Below, one piece after another: positions 1 to 7,202 of a DNA stretch of 10,320 nucleotides; within the stretch, counting starts at the first letter, position 1; every line of letters begins with the position of its first letter. Location of the stretch: positions 1 to 10,320 of the forward strand of contig DASYIL010000257.1 of assembly GCA_035997545.1 (NCBI GenBank), read 5' to 3'. The notes under the pieces were generated by a model. It was not told the DNA's origin. It did no database searches and was given only the letters and a program-made list of their open reading frames with translations. A program made the translations under genes and the position numbers. Origin of the DNA: GCA-003244245 sp035997545. GTDB taxonomy: Bacteria > Actinomycetota > Actinomycetes > Mycobacteriales > Pseudonocardiaceae.

Positions 1-2565
1 CACCCAGGTGTCCTTCGCGCCGCCGCCGCGCGAGGAGTTGACGATCATGCTGCCGCCCGACGCGACCCGGGTCAGGGCGGCCGGTGCCACCTCGGCCCGC
101 TCGCCGAGCAGAACGAACACACGCAAATCGACCGCCCGCGGCTCCAGCCGGGTGCCGGTGAAGGTGGGGTGGGTGGACAGCGACACCAGGTCCTGGGCGA
201 TCCAGTCCTCGGGGTGCGCCGCGACGGTGCCGGCGAGCTCGGCCAGCTCGGAGGAGTCGGCATCCGGTCCGATCACGACGCCGTGACCGCCGTAGCCGTC
301 CACCGGTTTGAGCACCAGCTCGTCGAGCCGGTCTAGTACCTGTTCGAGGTGCTGCGGGTCGGCACACGAGTAGGTAGGCACGTTGTCGAGCAGCGCCTTC
401 TCGCCCAGGTAGTAGGTGATCATGTCCGGCACGTAGGCGTAGACCCGTTTGTCGTCAGCCACCCCATTGCCCAGCGCATTGAGGAGGCTCACCCGGCCGC
501 CGGCCACGGCCGCACAGATCGCCGGCCCGACGGACCGACCGTCGGCCCCGGTGGAGTCGAGCAGGGTCTGCTCGTCGAGCCGCCGGTAGAGCACACCGAG
601 GCGCCGACCGTGCGCGTACACCCCGCTGTGGGTGACTGTGAGGTCTCCGGGAGTGACCAGCGGCAGATCCATCTGCTCCGCCAGCAGCTGATGCTCGTAG
701 AATGCGGCGTCGATGGGGCCGGCACTCAGCACCGCGATCGCAGCGCCATCGTCACCGTCGCTGTCTCCATGGGGAACCGAAGCCAGCAGCGTCTTGCGCA
801 GCAGCTCGGGTACCCCCTCCAGCGGTACCACGCCGGCGGGTGGCTCCAGATGGGGCAACACGCTGCGCACCAGCCGCCGGCTGATCATCGCGTACCCGAT
901 GCCAGAGGGCACCCGCAGGTTGTCCTCGAGCACGAACCAGTGATGCGCGCTGTCTCGCACCAGATCGATCCCGCTGACGGCGGCTCGCACCGTGCCCCGG
1001 CTCAACAGCGCCCCGAAGCGGCTCCAGCCGGGCGAGCCGGTGACCACCGACGCCGGCAACACGCCATCCCGGATGATCTCCTGCCGGCCGTAGGTGTCGT
1101 GTAGGAACGCCTCCAGCGCGCGCACCCGCTGGATCAGCCCTAGCGTCAGCATCGCCCAGTCCTCAGCTGTGACGATGCGCGGCACCAGGTCTAGCGGGAA
1201 CAGCCGGTCCGGCTCCTCGTTGGCCACCCGGAACGTCACACCCCGCGCCCGCTGCTCGGTTCGCAGCGCGCACACCGCCGCCGTCATGCCGCGGGCTCCC
1301 AGCCGGTCAAGCGCCCGGAACATCCAGCCGTAGTGCGGCAGGACTCGGCCGTCGGGCCCTACCGCCTCGTCGTAGGCGGCCCTGTGGTACTCGGCACCGC
1401 GGTAGCCGTCGAGCAGCGCCGGCGTCGTCGGCACCGTGGTAGGCGCATCGCGGTGCAGCGACTCGCCGCGGGTCTGCGCGAGCAGGCCGTCAACCACGTC
1501 GGTGAGCTCGCCGCGCCGGCCGAACATCCGGCGCTGGCGGGCCGCGGAGCTGCCCACGGCAAGGGCCCGCCTCGACAGCTCGAGCACCTGCTTCCAGTCG
1601 CCGGATGCCTCCAGCTCCGGCCGCGACTCTCTGACCAGCCGTTCGACGAGCCGCGACGGTGGCACCAGGGTCGGCCCGGACGGGTTGGCAAGGTCGACGA
1701 GGTCACCCTCCAGTCCGGACCGGGCCGCCCGCCAGGTTGCCGCCCGCAGCAGCTCGTGGCGGGTCGGGGGAAACGGTTTGCCCTCCTCGACCCACCGGCG
1801 GGCCCGCTGCACCAGCGCCCGGAACAGGCCGGCAATGAGCACGACGTCGTCCACCGCGGGGCAGCCATCGCAGATCCGCAGTTCGACGGTAGGCAGGTGC
1901 GCCGACGGGCGGATGTCGAAATAGACCATGCCAGGGTCACTGATCGTTCCCGAAGCGACCAGATCGGCCACCATGGCGTCGTATTCAGCGGCGGTACGCA
2001 TCGGCCCTGGCGGGCCGGCGGTCGGCCAGCGCTGCCAGACCATGCAGCGGTAGCTGGCGTAACCGCTGTCGATCCCCCGCCAGTACGGAGAGCTGGCCGA
2101 CAGCGCGAGGAAGGTCGGTAGATGCAGCGCCAAGTGCTGCACGACGGCTATCGCGACGTCCCGATCGGGCACGTCGACGTGCACCTGAGCGCCGCAGATG
2201 TGCTGCTCGTGGACCAGCAGCTGGTAATCATGCTGCATCCGCTCGTAACGGGCGCCAGCCGAGATGTGAGAGCCGAGCAAGTTGACCAGCGGAACCGTTC
2301 CGGCTGCCACCACGCCTAACCTGAGGGGCTCGGCTACCTCGTTCAACCGGCGGCGCAGCCGGCAAAGATCGGCGCGCAACTCGTCGAGGCTCTCGCAGGG
2401 CGACGTATTGGTCTCGACCAGGGAGCGCTGCAGCTCCGGTGCGAACGAGTCGCCGTCCAACTGGGCGAGTAGGGCATTGACCGCCGGCACCGCTCTTCTG
2501 GTCCGCAGGTCGACGAGATGGAACTCCTCCTCGACGCCGATCCGCGACACCACGAAGTCACCCAT
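1..2565 (-). CDS. Carboxylate-amine ligase (GCS2) fused to circularly permuted ATP-grasp domain, 3' end missing
   Basis: The frame is open without a stop for exactly 855 codons from ATG at 2565 to base 1, so the C-terminus lies outside the window. Residues 1 to about 370 look like the GCS2 (YbdK/EgtA-like glutamate-cysteine ligase) family: GVEEEF at 10-15, an ETNTSPC motif near 50, CGAQVHVDVP near 122-131, and FDIRPS...PTVELRICD at 216-233. After a linker at about 370-395, the rest matches the DUF404/DUF407 circularly permuted ATP-grasp type: EDNLRVPSG from 547, ADDKRVYAYVP from 703 with K706, LKPVDGYGGHG with K753, then VDLRVFV and a final NSSRGGGAKDTWV, which in this family lies near the C-terminus. 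Few residues are therefore missing. Both halves are ATP-dependent carboxylate-amine ligases, so it probably forms amide bonds on a small molecule or peptide. The substrate is unknown. The start is supported by GVEEE lying about ten residues in, as is usual for GCS2, and by AGGG just upstream. Such ATP-grasp proteins are often encoded beside alpha-E and transglutaminase-like genes, which may lie to the left. Confidence 0.9.
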   Translation of the reverse strand, partial: MGDFVVSRIGVEEEFHLVDLRTRRAVPAVNALLAQLDGDSFAPELQRSLVETNTSPCESLDELRADLCRLRRRLNEVAEPLRLGVVAAGTVPLVNLLGSHISAGARYERMQHDYQLLVHEQHICGAQVHVDVPDRDVAIAVVQHLALHLPTFLALSASSPYWRGIDSGYASYRCMVWQRWPTAGPPGPMRTAAEYDAMVADLVASGTISDPGMVYFDIRPSAHLPTVELRICDGCPAVDDVVLIAGLFRALVQRARRWVEEGKPFPPTRHELLRAATWRAARSGLEGDLVDLANPSGPTLVPPSRLVERLVRESRPELEASGDWKQVLELSRRALAVGSSAARQRRMFGRRGELTDVVDGLLAQTRGESLHRDAPTTVPTTPALLDGYRGAEYHRAAYDEAVGPDGRVLPHYGWMFRALDRLGARGMTAAVCALRTEQRARGVTFRVANEEPDRLFPLDLVPRIVTAEDWAMLTLGLIQRVRALEAFLHDTYGRQEIIRDGVLPASVVTGSPGWSRFGALLSRGTVRAAVSGIDLVRDSAHHWFVLEDNLRVPSGIGYAMISRRLVRSVLPHLEPPAGVVPLEGVPELLRKTLLASVPHGDSDGDDGAAIAVLSAGPIDAAFYEHQLLAEQMDLPLVTPGDLTVTHSGVYAHGRRLGVLYRRLDEQTLLDSTGADGRSVGPAICAAVAGGRVSLLNALGNGVADDKRVYAYVPDMITYYLGEKALLDNVPTYSCADPQHLEQVLDRLDELVLKPVDGYGGHGVVIGPDADSSELAELAGTVAAHPEDWIAQDLVSLSTHPTFTGTRLEPRAVDLRVFVLLGERAEVAPAALTRVASGGSMIVNSSRGGGAKDTWV

Positions 2566-2702
2566 GCGCCCTGACGCTAGGCGATTGTTGTTACAGCCAC
2601 TTTGCCGTGGCTCCCGTCCAACCAGTCTCACAGTCGCCGCACGACCTCACTGTCCACCACAGCCACCTGGTAAACCTGGACCGACCGCTCACCGTCAGTG
2701 CA
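2527..2702 (-). repeat. Direct repeat copy A (nirD 3' end, leader, ligase start)
   Basis: This segment matches 7034-7202 in the same orientation. By hand alignment, 2527-2606 matches 7034-7110 with one substitution (2573 against 7077) and one 3-bp indel (GAA at 2554-2556). Then 2617-2702 matches 7117-7202 with about 17 mismatches in 86, roughly 80%. The 6-10 bases between the two blocks do not align well. The copy covers the first 13 codons of the ligase gene, its 5' leader and the last 25 or so codons of a nirD-like frame. It lies downstream of pfk. Confidence 0.9.
2567..2583 (-). promoter_or_regulatory. Possible hairpin over the ligase ribosome binding site
   Basis: On the minus strand CGCCT can pair with GGGCG (four Watson-Crick pairs and one G-U) around a 7-base loop, ending one base before the ATG at 2565. 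The 3' arm contains the only Shine-Dalgarno-like bases (AGGG) of the ligase gene. The same structure occurs at 7071-7087, and the only base difference in the near-identical block falls in the loop. The stem is short, so this is suggestive only. Confidence 0.3.
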
Positions 2703-2813
2703 CCGCCCGGGCCCGGTGTGCCGGCCGAGGAATTTCGCACTGCAGCCGATCACCGCGGGCATCTGTATCGGGCAGGTTTCGACCCGGTCAACAGGGTTGT
2801 CGCCAACCGTCAT
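2628..2813 (-). pseudogene. Remnant of a nirD-like Rieske gene (61-codon open frame)
   Basis: This frame ends with CTDGERSVQVYQVAVVDSEV-, which lines up with CTTGERSVQAYEVVAEDGEV- at the end of the intact NirD encoded at 7128-7439, with the TGA stop at the same place. Its start, MTVGDN, resembles FAVGDK of NirD residues 23-28. Between these ends about 20 residues are missing and the Rieske ligand pairs CPH and CPLH are not recognisable, so it cannot bind a normal Rieske cluster. The middle (CSAKF...TGPGRC) looks like a scrambled CPLH..KFDLRTGRC, as seen in other NirD proteins. The source may therefore have been a different nirD from the one in this window. The ATG overlaps the pfk stop (ATGA), so translation of a 61-residue product by coupling cannot be excluded. 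The last 25 codons are well supported as nirD-derived. The upstream part is less certain. Confidence 0.65.
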
Positions 2814-4192
2814 TCTCCGAATCGCACTGGCTGGCCGGTGGCTTCCAGGACCGACATCCACAGATCACCGTGCGGGTCCACCTGGTTGCGTTTGCTGACG
2901 GCCAGCGCCATCGGGATGTGCACGAAACGCCGGCGCCACCGGCCGACGACCATCTCGGTCCGACCAGACATCGCGGCGTGCACCGCAGCCTGCGCGAGCC
3001 GCACGCAGTAGACGCTGTCGTAAGGGTTGGCCGGCACACTCCGGATGGCGTAGCTCGGGTCGATGAACCGGATGCTGGCCTGGATACCGGCCGCGGCGAA
3101 GTGCTCGGCGAATCGCCGTCGCAGCAACGTGCTGATATCGCGTAGCCCGGCGTTGCCGGAGGCGTCGTTTGCGACCTCTTGGCCGTCGAGTAGGTCCTGC
3201 CCGGCGCCCTCGGCGACGACCACGACGGCGTAGCCACGCTCCCGCACCCGGTGCTCCAGGTAGTGGAGCAGGCCGCCGCTGCCGTCCAGCTGAAACGTGA
3301 CCTCCGGGATGAGGACCACGTCGGCGTCGTTGCGAGCCAGTGCGGCGTAGCAGGCGATGAACCCCGAGTGCCGGCCCATCAGCTTGACCAGGCCGATGCC
3401 GTGGGGAATGGACTTGGCCTCGACGGTGACCGCGTGGATCGACTCGGTGGCACGCGCGAAGGCGGTCTGGAACCCGAAGCTCTGGTCCAGGTAGGGGATG
3501 TCGTTGTCGATCGTCTTGGGCACCCCGACGACCGCGATCCGCGATCCGCGTTCGCCGATCACGTTCGCGATCTGCATCGCGCCGCGCATGGTGCCGTCGC
3601 CGCCGATCACGAAAAGGATGCTGAGACCGAGTCGCTCCAGGCAGTCGACGACCTCGTGTGGATCCTGCGGTCCGCGGGAAGTGCCCAGCATGGTGCCGCC
3701 GTCGACGTTGATGTCGCGAACGCTCTGCGGTGTCAGGTCCACCACGTCCTGCCGGTAGGAGGCGATGAAACCCCGATAGCCGTTTCGGAAGCCGACGACT
3801 CGCCGCACCCCGTAGTGGTAGGTCAGGTTGCGGACCAGGCTACGGATGACGTCGTTGAGACCTGGGCAGAGCCCGCCGCAGGTCACGATCCCGGCCCGGG
3901 TCTTGGACGGGTCGAAGAAGATCTTGCGTCGGGGTCCAGCCGGCTCGAAGCTGGGCAGGTCGCCGACCGAATCTCCACGCGCCATGACCATTCTGAGCGT
4001 GTCGTCGAGGAGCACCCGATCGTCCTCGTCGACGTAGTGTTCGGTGGTCTGCCTGGTGTCGAGCAGCACCGCCAGCGGGGACTCGATCCGGGCCTGCCCC
4101 AGGGTCTTGATCGACAGATCCGGGCCGCCCGCGACGGTGATCCGCTGGCGCGTAGCACGCCGGGCCGCGATCTCGTGCACCTCACCGGTCAT
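2810..4192 (-). CDS. pfk: 6-phosphofructokinase, ATP-type of the PPi-PFK-like lineage
   Basis: The 460-residue protein phosphorylates fructose 6-phosphate to fructose 1,6-bisphosphate in the cytoplasm, the committed step of glycolysis. Visible PFK motifs are GGLCPG at 106-111 (nucleotide loop), GGDGT at 197-201, PKTIDNDIP at 225-233 with the catalytic Asp, MGRHSGF at 272-278, PEVTF at 296-300 and VAEGAG at 326-331. G200 in GGDGT is the residue type associated with ATP use (PPi enzymes have Asp). K226 in PKTIDND is the type found in PPi-PFKs and in plant and trypanosome ATP-PFKs. An N-terminal extension of about 95 residues before the Rossmann core is also typical of that long group. The start is chosen because GGGGAG lies 6 bases before the ATG. 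The ppc stop is only 27 bases upstream, so ppc and pfk are very probably cotranscribed. The phosphoryl donor is predicted to be ATP by motif only. Confidence 0.93.
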   Translation of the reverse strand: MTGEVHEIAARRATRQRITVAGGPDLSIKTLGQARIESPLAVLLDTRQTTEHYVDEDDRVLLDDTLRMVMARGDSVGDLPSFEPAGPRRKIFFDPSKTRAGIVTCGGLCPGLNDVIRSLVRNLTYHYGVRRVVGFRNGYRGFIASYRQDVVDLTPQSVRDINVDGGTMLGTSRGPQDPHEVVDCLERLGLSILFVIGGDGTMRGAMQIANVIGERGSRIAVVGVPKTIDNDIPYLDQSFGFQTAFARATESIHAVTVEAKSIPHGIGLVKLMGRHSGFIACYAALARNDADVVLIPEVTFQLDGSGGLLHYLEHRVRERGYAVVVVAEGAGQDLLDGQEVANDASGNAGLRDISTLLRRRFAEHFAAAGIQASIRFIDPSYAIRSVPANPYDSVYCVRLAQAAVHAAMSGRTEMVVGRWRRRFVHIPMALAVSKRNQVDPHGDLWMSVLEATGQPVRFGE

Positions 4193-4219
4193 CTGATGCT
4201 CCCCGCGCTTCGGCCATGG

Positions 4220-7030
4220 TCACCCCGTGTTGCGCATCCCGGCAGCGATCCCGTTGACGGTCCGCAGCAGGGCACGAAGCAGATCCGGGTCGGGCTCCTT
4301 CAGCTCGCGACGCCGGGCCAGCAGCGAGACCTGCAGGTGGTGCAGCGGCTCCAGGTAAGCGGCCCGCACCTGCAAGGTGTGGCGCACCATGGGATGCCGG
4401 GCCAGCAGGGTCGAACCGCCGGTCAGCCGCAGCACCTCACTCACGGTCAGATCGTGCTCGCTGACGATAGTGTCGAACAGCGACTGCAGACTGGGCTCGA
4501 CGAGGACCGAGACGTAGGACTCCGCGATCCGCAGATCGGTCTTGGCCAGCGTCATCTCGACGTTTCCGAGTAGGTTGGTGAAGAACGCCCAGTCCCGCAT
4601 CTCCTCGAGCACCGGGCCGAGCCCCGCGTCACGGGCGGCCCGCAGGCCGCTGCCGAGGCCGTACCAGCCGGGCACGACCATCCGGGTCTGGGTCCACCCG
4701 AACACCCAAGGGATCGCCCGCAGCCCTTCCAGTGTGGTCTTCCCGCTGCCCGGTCGCCGCACCGGTCGGGACCCGACATTGAGCCAGCCCAGCTCGTCGA
4801 CCGGGGTGGCGGCGGAGAAGAACTCGCTGAGCCCGGGAAGGCCAACGAAGTCGCGATAGGCCGCATAGGCGGCCCCGCTCACCACGTCCATCGCCTCGTC
4901 CCACCGGGCCAGCACCTCCGACGGCACCCGCGAGGTCTGGTGCAGCAGGGTAGCCTCCAGCACCGCGGCGAGAAGGATCTCAAGCTGGTCGTGGGCCAGC
5001 GCGCTCAGCGAGTATTTGTCGGAGATGACCTCGCCCTGTTCGGTTACCTTCATCGTCGCGTCGACCGTGCCGTACGGGGAGGCGGCCACCGCCTCCGCGG
5101 CCGGCCCGCCGCCCCGTCCGACCGAGCCACCGCGGCCGTGAAAGAGCCGCAGCCGGACCCGGTGCGCGGCGGCGGTGTCGCGCAGCTGACGCTGCGCCTT
5201 GTGGATGTCCCAGTGGGAGGTGGTGATCCCGGCGTCCTTGTTGGAGTCGGAGTACCCGAGCATCACCTCCTGCAGGTCCCCCCGGGCTCGGACCAGCTGC
5301 CGGTAGGAAGGATCCCGCAGCATCACGTCGAGTAGCTCTCCGGCGCAGCGCAGCTCAGTGGTTGTCTCGAACAGCGGCACGAGATCCACCGTGCACGTGC
5401 ACCCACCGGCCGCCGGGCCCCCCAGTGGTGCCAGTGCGACCAGACCAGCTTCCCGGGCCAGCACCGCGGCGGCCAACACGTCGTCCACGCCCTTTGCCAT
5501 CGAGACGATGTATGTGCTGGCAGCCCGCTCACCGAAGGTCTGCTGGGCAATCCGGATCGCGTCGAAGACCGCGAGCACGTCTGCTGCCGCTGGTGGCAGC
5601 TCAGCGGAGCGGGCGGTCAGCGGCCGCCGTCCGGCCAGCTCGCGGGACAGCAGCGCCGCCCGCTCCCCGCGGTCGAGCTCGGCGTAGGACCGTGGGAGCT
5701 CACCGAGCGCATCGTAGAGGGCCGCGAGGGCGGCGTGGTGCTTGTCGGCGTGCTCGCGCACGTCGAGGGCCGCGAGATGCAGGCCCAGCGCTCCGGCGCT
5801 GCGCAGCGTCCTGGCCAGCGTTCCCTCGGCGATGCGTTCCCCGAGATGCCCGCGCAGCGAGGTGTCCATCACCTCCAAGTCGGCGACGTAGGACTCCGCC
5901 CCCAGGTAATCCCGTCCCTGCTGGTGCGGGACGCCGTCGCGAATCCGCTGCTGGGTTCGAGTCAGGCGGGCGTGGATGAAGGAACACTTCAGCCGGTAGG
6001 GCTCGTGCGCGTTGAGCCGGATGTAGCGGTCATAGACCTCGGGCAGCAGGCGCCGGTCACGGGCGAGGCTACGCCGCAGTCCCTCGGAGACGCCGGCCAC
6101 GCGGGTGGACACGCTCAGCTCCTGGATGAGCTGGTCGATCAGCGCCAGCTGGATGTTCAGCGCCCGGTCCGCGTAGAGCCGCAAGACGTCGAGGGTGACC
6201 TGCGGTGAGACGTTGGGGTTGCCGTCGCGGTCCCCCCCGACCCAACAGCCGAGCACCACCGGATGGGACCGTGACGGCAGCACGAACCCGGCGCGGGCGA
6301 GCTCGTCCTCGAGGTCCTCCAGCAGGTCCGGCACCGCGTTGGCGCCGAGCTGCTCGAGGTAGTAGGCGACCGCGCGGGCCTCGTCGAGAACCGTCGGCGG
6401 GCCGGGACGGATCTCGTCTGTCTGCCACAGCTGGTCGACCAGTCGTGCGAGCCGCCGTTCCAACTTCTCCTCGGGCAGGTCCTGGTCAAGGACGTCGGCC
6501 ACCCGGCGCAGGATGTCCTGCACCGACCGGCGAGTCACCTCGGTCGGGTGCGCGGTGAATACCGGCCGCAGCTCCATCCGCGCCAGCACCGCCTCCACCT
6601 CGGCCCGGTCGACGTCCCGGGCCAACCGGTCCACCACCGCGCGCAGCGGTCCATGCCGCCCGCCGACCTGAGCGCGCTGCTCCCGCGAGCGGTGCAGCTG
6701 CTCGGCCACATTGGCGAGCTTGAAGTAGGTCGAGAACGCCCGGGCTAGCTGGATGGCTGTGCCGACGTCCAGCGTGGACAACAGCGACCTGATCTCCGCA
6801 CTGCCCTCCAGCAGGGCCGCCCGGGTCAGCTCCCGTACCTGTTTCACCAGCACGAGCAGTTCCTCGCCGCACTGCCGGACCAAGGTCTCGCCGAGCAGCG
6901 TCGACAGCAGGCGGATGTCGGCTCGCAATGCGTGGTGCTGCGACTCCGAGACGACACCGGCGTGGGCGGCCACCGAGTCCAGGCGCTTGCCTTGTTCGGC
7001 GCTCAGTTCCTGTCGGGCTGACGACGTCAT
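4220..7030 (-). CDS. ppc: Phosphoenolpyruvate carboxylase
   Basis: The 936-residue enzyme carboxylates PEP with bicarbonate to oxaloacetate and phosphate, replenishing the TCA cycle and supplying carbon for aspartate-family amino acids. Signature motifs are all present: FTAHPTEVTRRS around residue 161 (catalytic His), GGDRDGNPNV, LDVREHADKH, GYSDSNKDAG near 590, FHGRGGSVGRGGGP near 631 (glycine-rich active-site loop), RAIPWVFGWTQTR near 774, and the C-terminal MRNTG corresponding to the usual QNTG end. It looks complete and is slightly longer than the 883-residue E. coli enzyme. The frame stays open far upstream through nirD, but that part has no PEPC similarity. ATG at 7030 has GAGGAG three bases upstream. 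An alternative in-frame ATG at 7069 would add 13 residues (MGDVVSRIGVEEP), which are a duplicated copy of the start of the ligase gene at 2565. The gene follows nirD by 97 bases and precedes pfk by 27. Confidence 0.96.
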   Translation of the reverse strand: MTSSARQELSAEQGKRLDSVAAHAGVVSESQHHALRADIRLLSTLLGETLVRQCGEELLVLVKQVRELTRAALLEGSAEIRSLLSTLDVGTAIQLARAFSTYFKLANVAEQLHRSREQRAQVGGRHGPLRAVVDRLARDVDRAEVEAVLARMELRPVFTAHPTEVTRRSVQDILRRVADVLDQDLPEEKLERRLARLVDQLWQTDEIRPGPPTVLDEARAVAYYLEQLGANAVPDLLEDLEDELARAGFVLPSRSHPVVLGCWVGGDRDGNPNVSPQVTLDVLRLYADRALNIQLALIDQLIQELSVSTRVAGVSEGLRRSLARDRRLLPEVYDRYIRLNAHEPYRLKCSFIHARLTRTQQRIRDGVPHQQGRDYLGAESYVADLEVMDTSLRGHLGERIAEGTLARTLRSAGALGLHLAALDVREHADKHHAALAALYDALGELPRSYAELDRGERAALLSRELAGRRPLTARSAELPPAAADVLAVFDAIRIAQQTFGERAASTYIVSMAKGVDDVLAAAVLAREAGLVALAPLGGPAAGGCTCTVDLVPLFETTTELRCAGELLDVMLRDPSYRQLVRARGDLQEVMLGYSDSNKDAGITTSHWDIHKAQRQLRDTAAAHRVRLRLFHGRGGSVGRGGGPAAEAVAASPYGTVDATMKVTEQGEVISDKYSLSALAHDQLEILLAAVLEATLLHQTSRVPSEVLARWDEAMDVVSGAAYAAYRDFVGLPGLSEFFSAATPVDELGWLNVGSRPVRRPGSGKTTLEGLRAIPWVFGWTQTRMVVPGWYGLGSGLRAARDAGLGPVLEEMRDWAFFTNLLGNVEMTLAKTDLRIAESYVSVLVEPSLQSLFDTIVSEHDLTVSEVLRLTGGSTLLARHPMVRHTLQVRAAYLEPLHHLQVSLLARRRELKEPDPDLLRALLRTVNGIAAGMRNTG

Positions 7031-7033
7031 CGG

Positions 7034-7202
7034 CTCCTCGACGCCGATCCGCGACACCACGTCACCCATGCGCCCTAACGCTAGGCGATTGTTGTTACAG
7101 CCACTTTGCCTTGTGCTCCAACCAATCTCACAGTTGCAGCACGACCTCACCATCCTCCGCGACCACCTCGTAGGCCTGGACCGACCGTTCGCCGGTGGTG
7201 CA
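7034..7202 (-). repeat. Direct repeat copy B (nirD 3' end, leader, ligase start)
   Basis: This is the partner of 2527-2702. It covers the last 24 codons of intact nirD, the whole nirD-ppc intergenic region, and a copy of the ligase gene's first 12 codons lying immediately before the ppc ATG. The block from 7034 to 7110 differs from copy A by one base and a 3-bp in-frame gap. The nirD part is about 80% identical. Similarity stops 3 bases before the ppc start codon, which marks a sharp junction. Confidence 0.9.
7071..7087 (-). promoter_or_regulatory. Possible hairpin ahead of ppc, second copy
   Basis: CGCCT and GGGCG arms flank a 7-base loop on the minus strand, ending one base before the alternative ppc start ATG at 7069 and covering its AGGG. 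It is the same structure as at 2567-2583. Upstream, TGTAAC (7094-7099) preceded at 16 bases by TTGGAG (7116-7121) could be a weak promoter for ppc-pfk. It matches the -10 and -35 consensus only partly. In copy A the spacing is 20 bases, which argues against a shared promoter. Confidence 0.25.

Noticed and set aside
2566..2809. Rho-independent terminator after pfk
   Set aside because: No strong GC stem followed by a T-run is visible on the minus strand. The stretch is explained by the nirD remnant and the repeated leader.
3251..4573. Long plus-strand open frame of 440 codons
   Set aside because: It is antisense to pfk and the end of ppc, both of which have full motif sets. Its protein has the His/Gln/Val/Asp-rich composition typical of shadow frames in high-GC DNA.
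7070..7127. GlnR-type nitrogen-control box in the nirD-ppc gap, suggested by GTAAC on the minus strand
   Set aside because: Only one half-site is present. No GAAAC-like partner lies at the expected spacing in either repeat copy.
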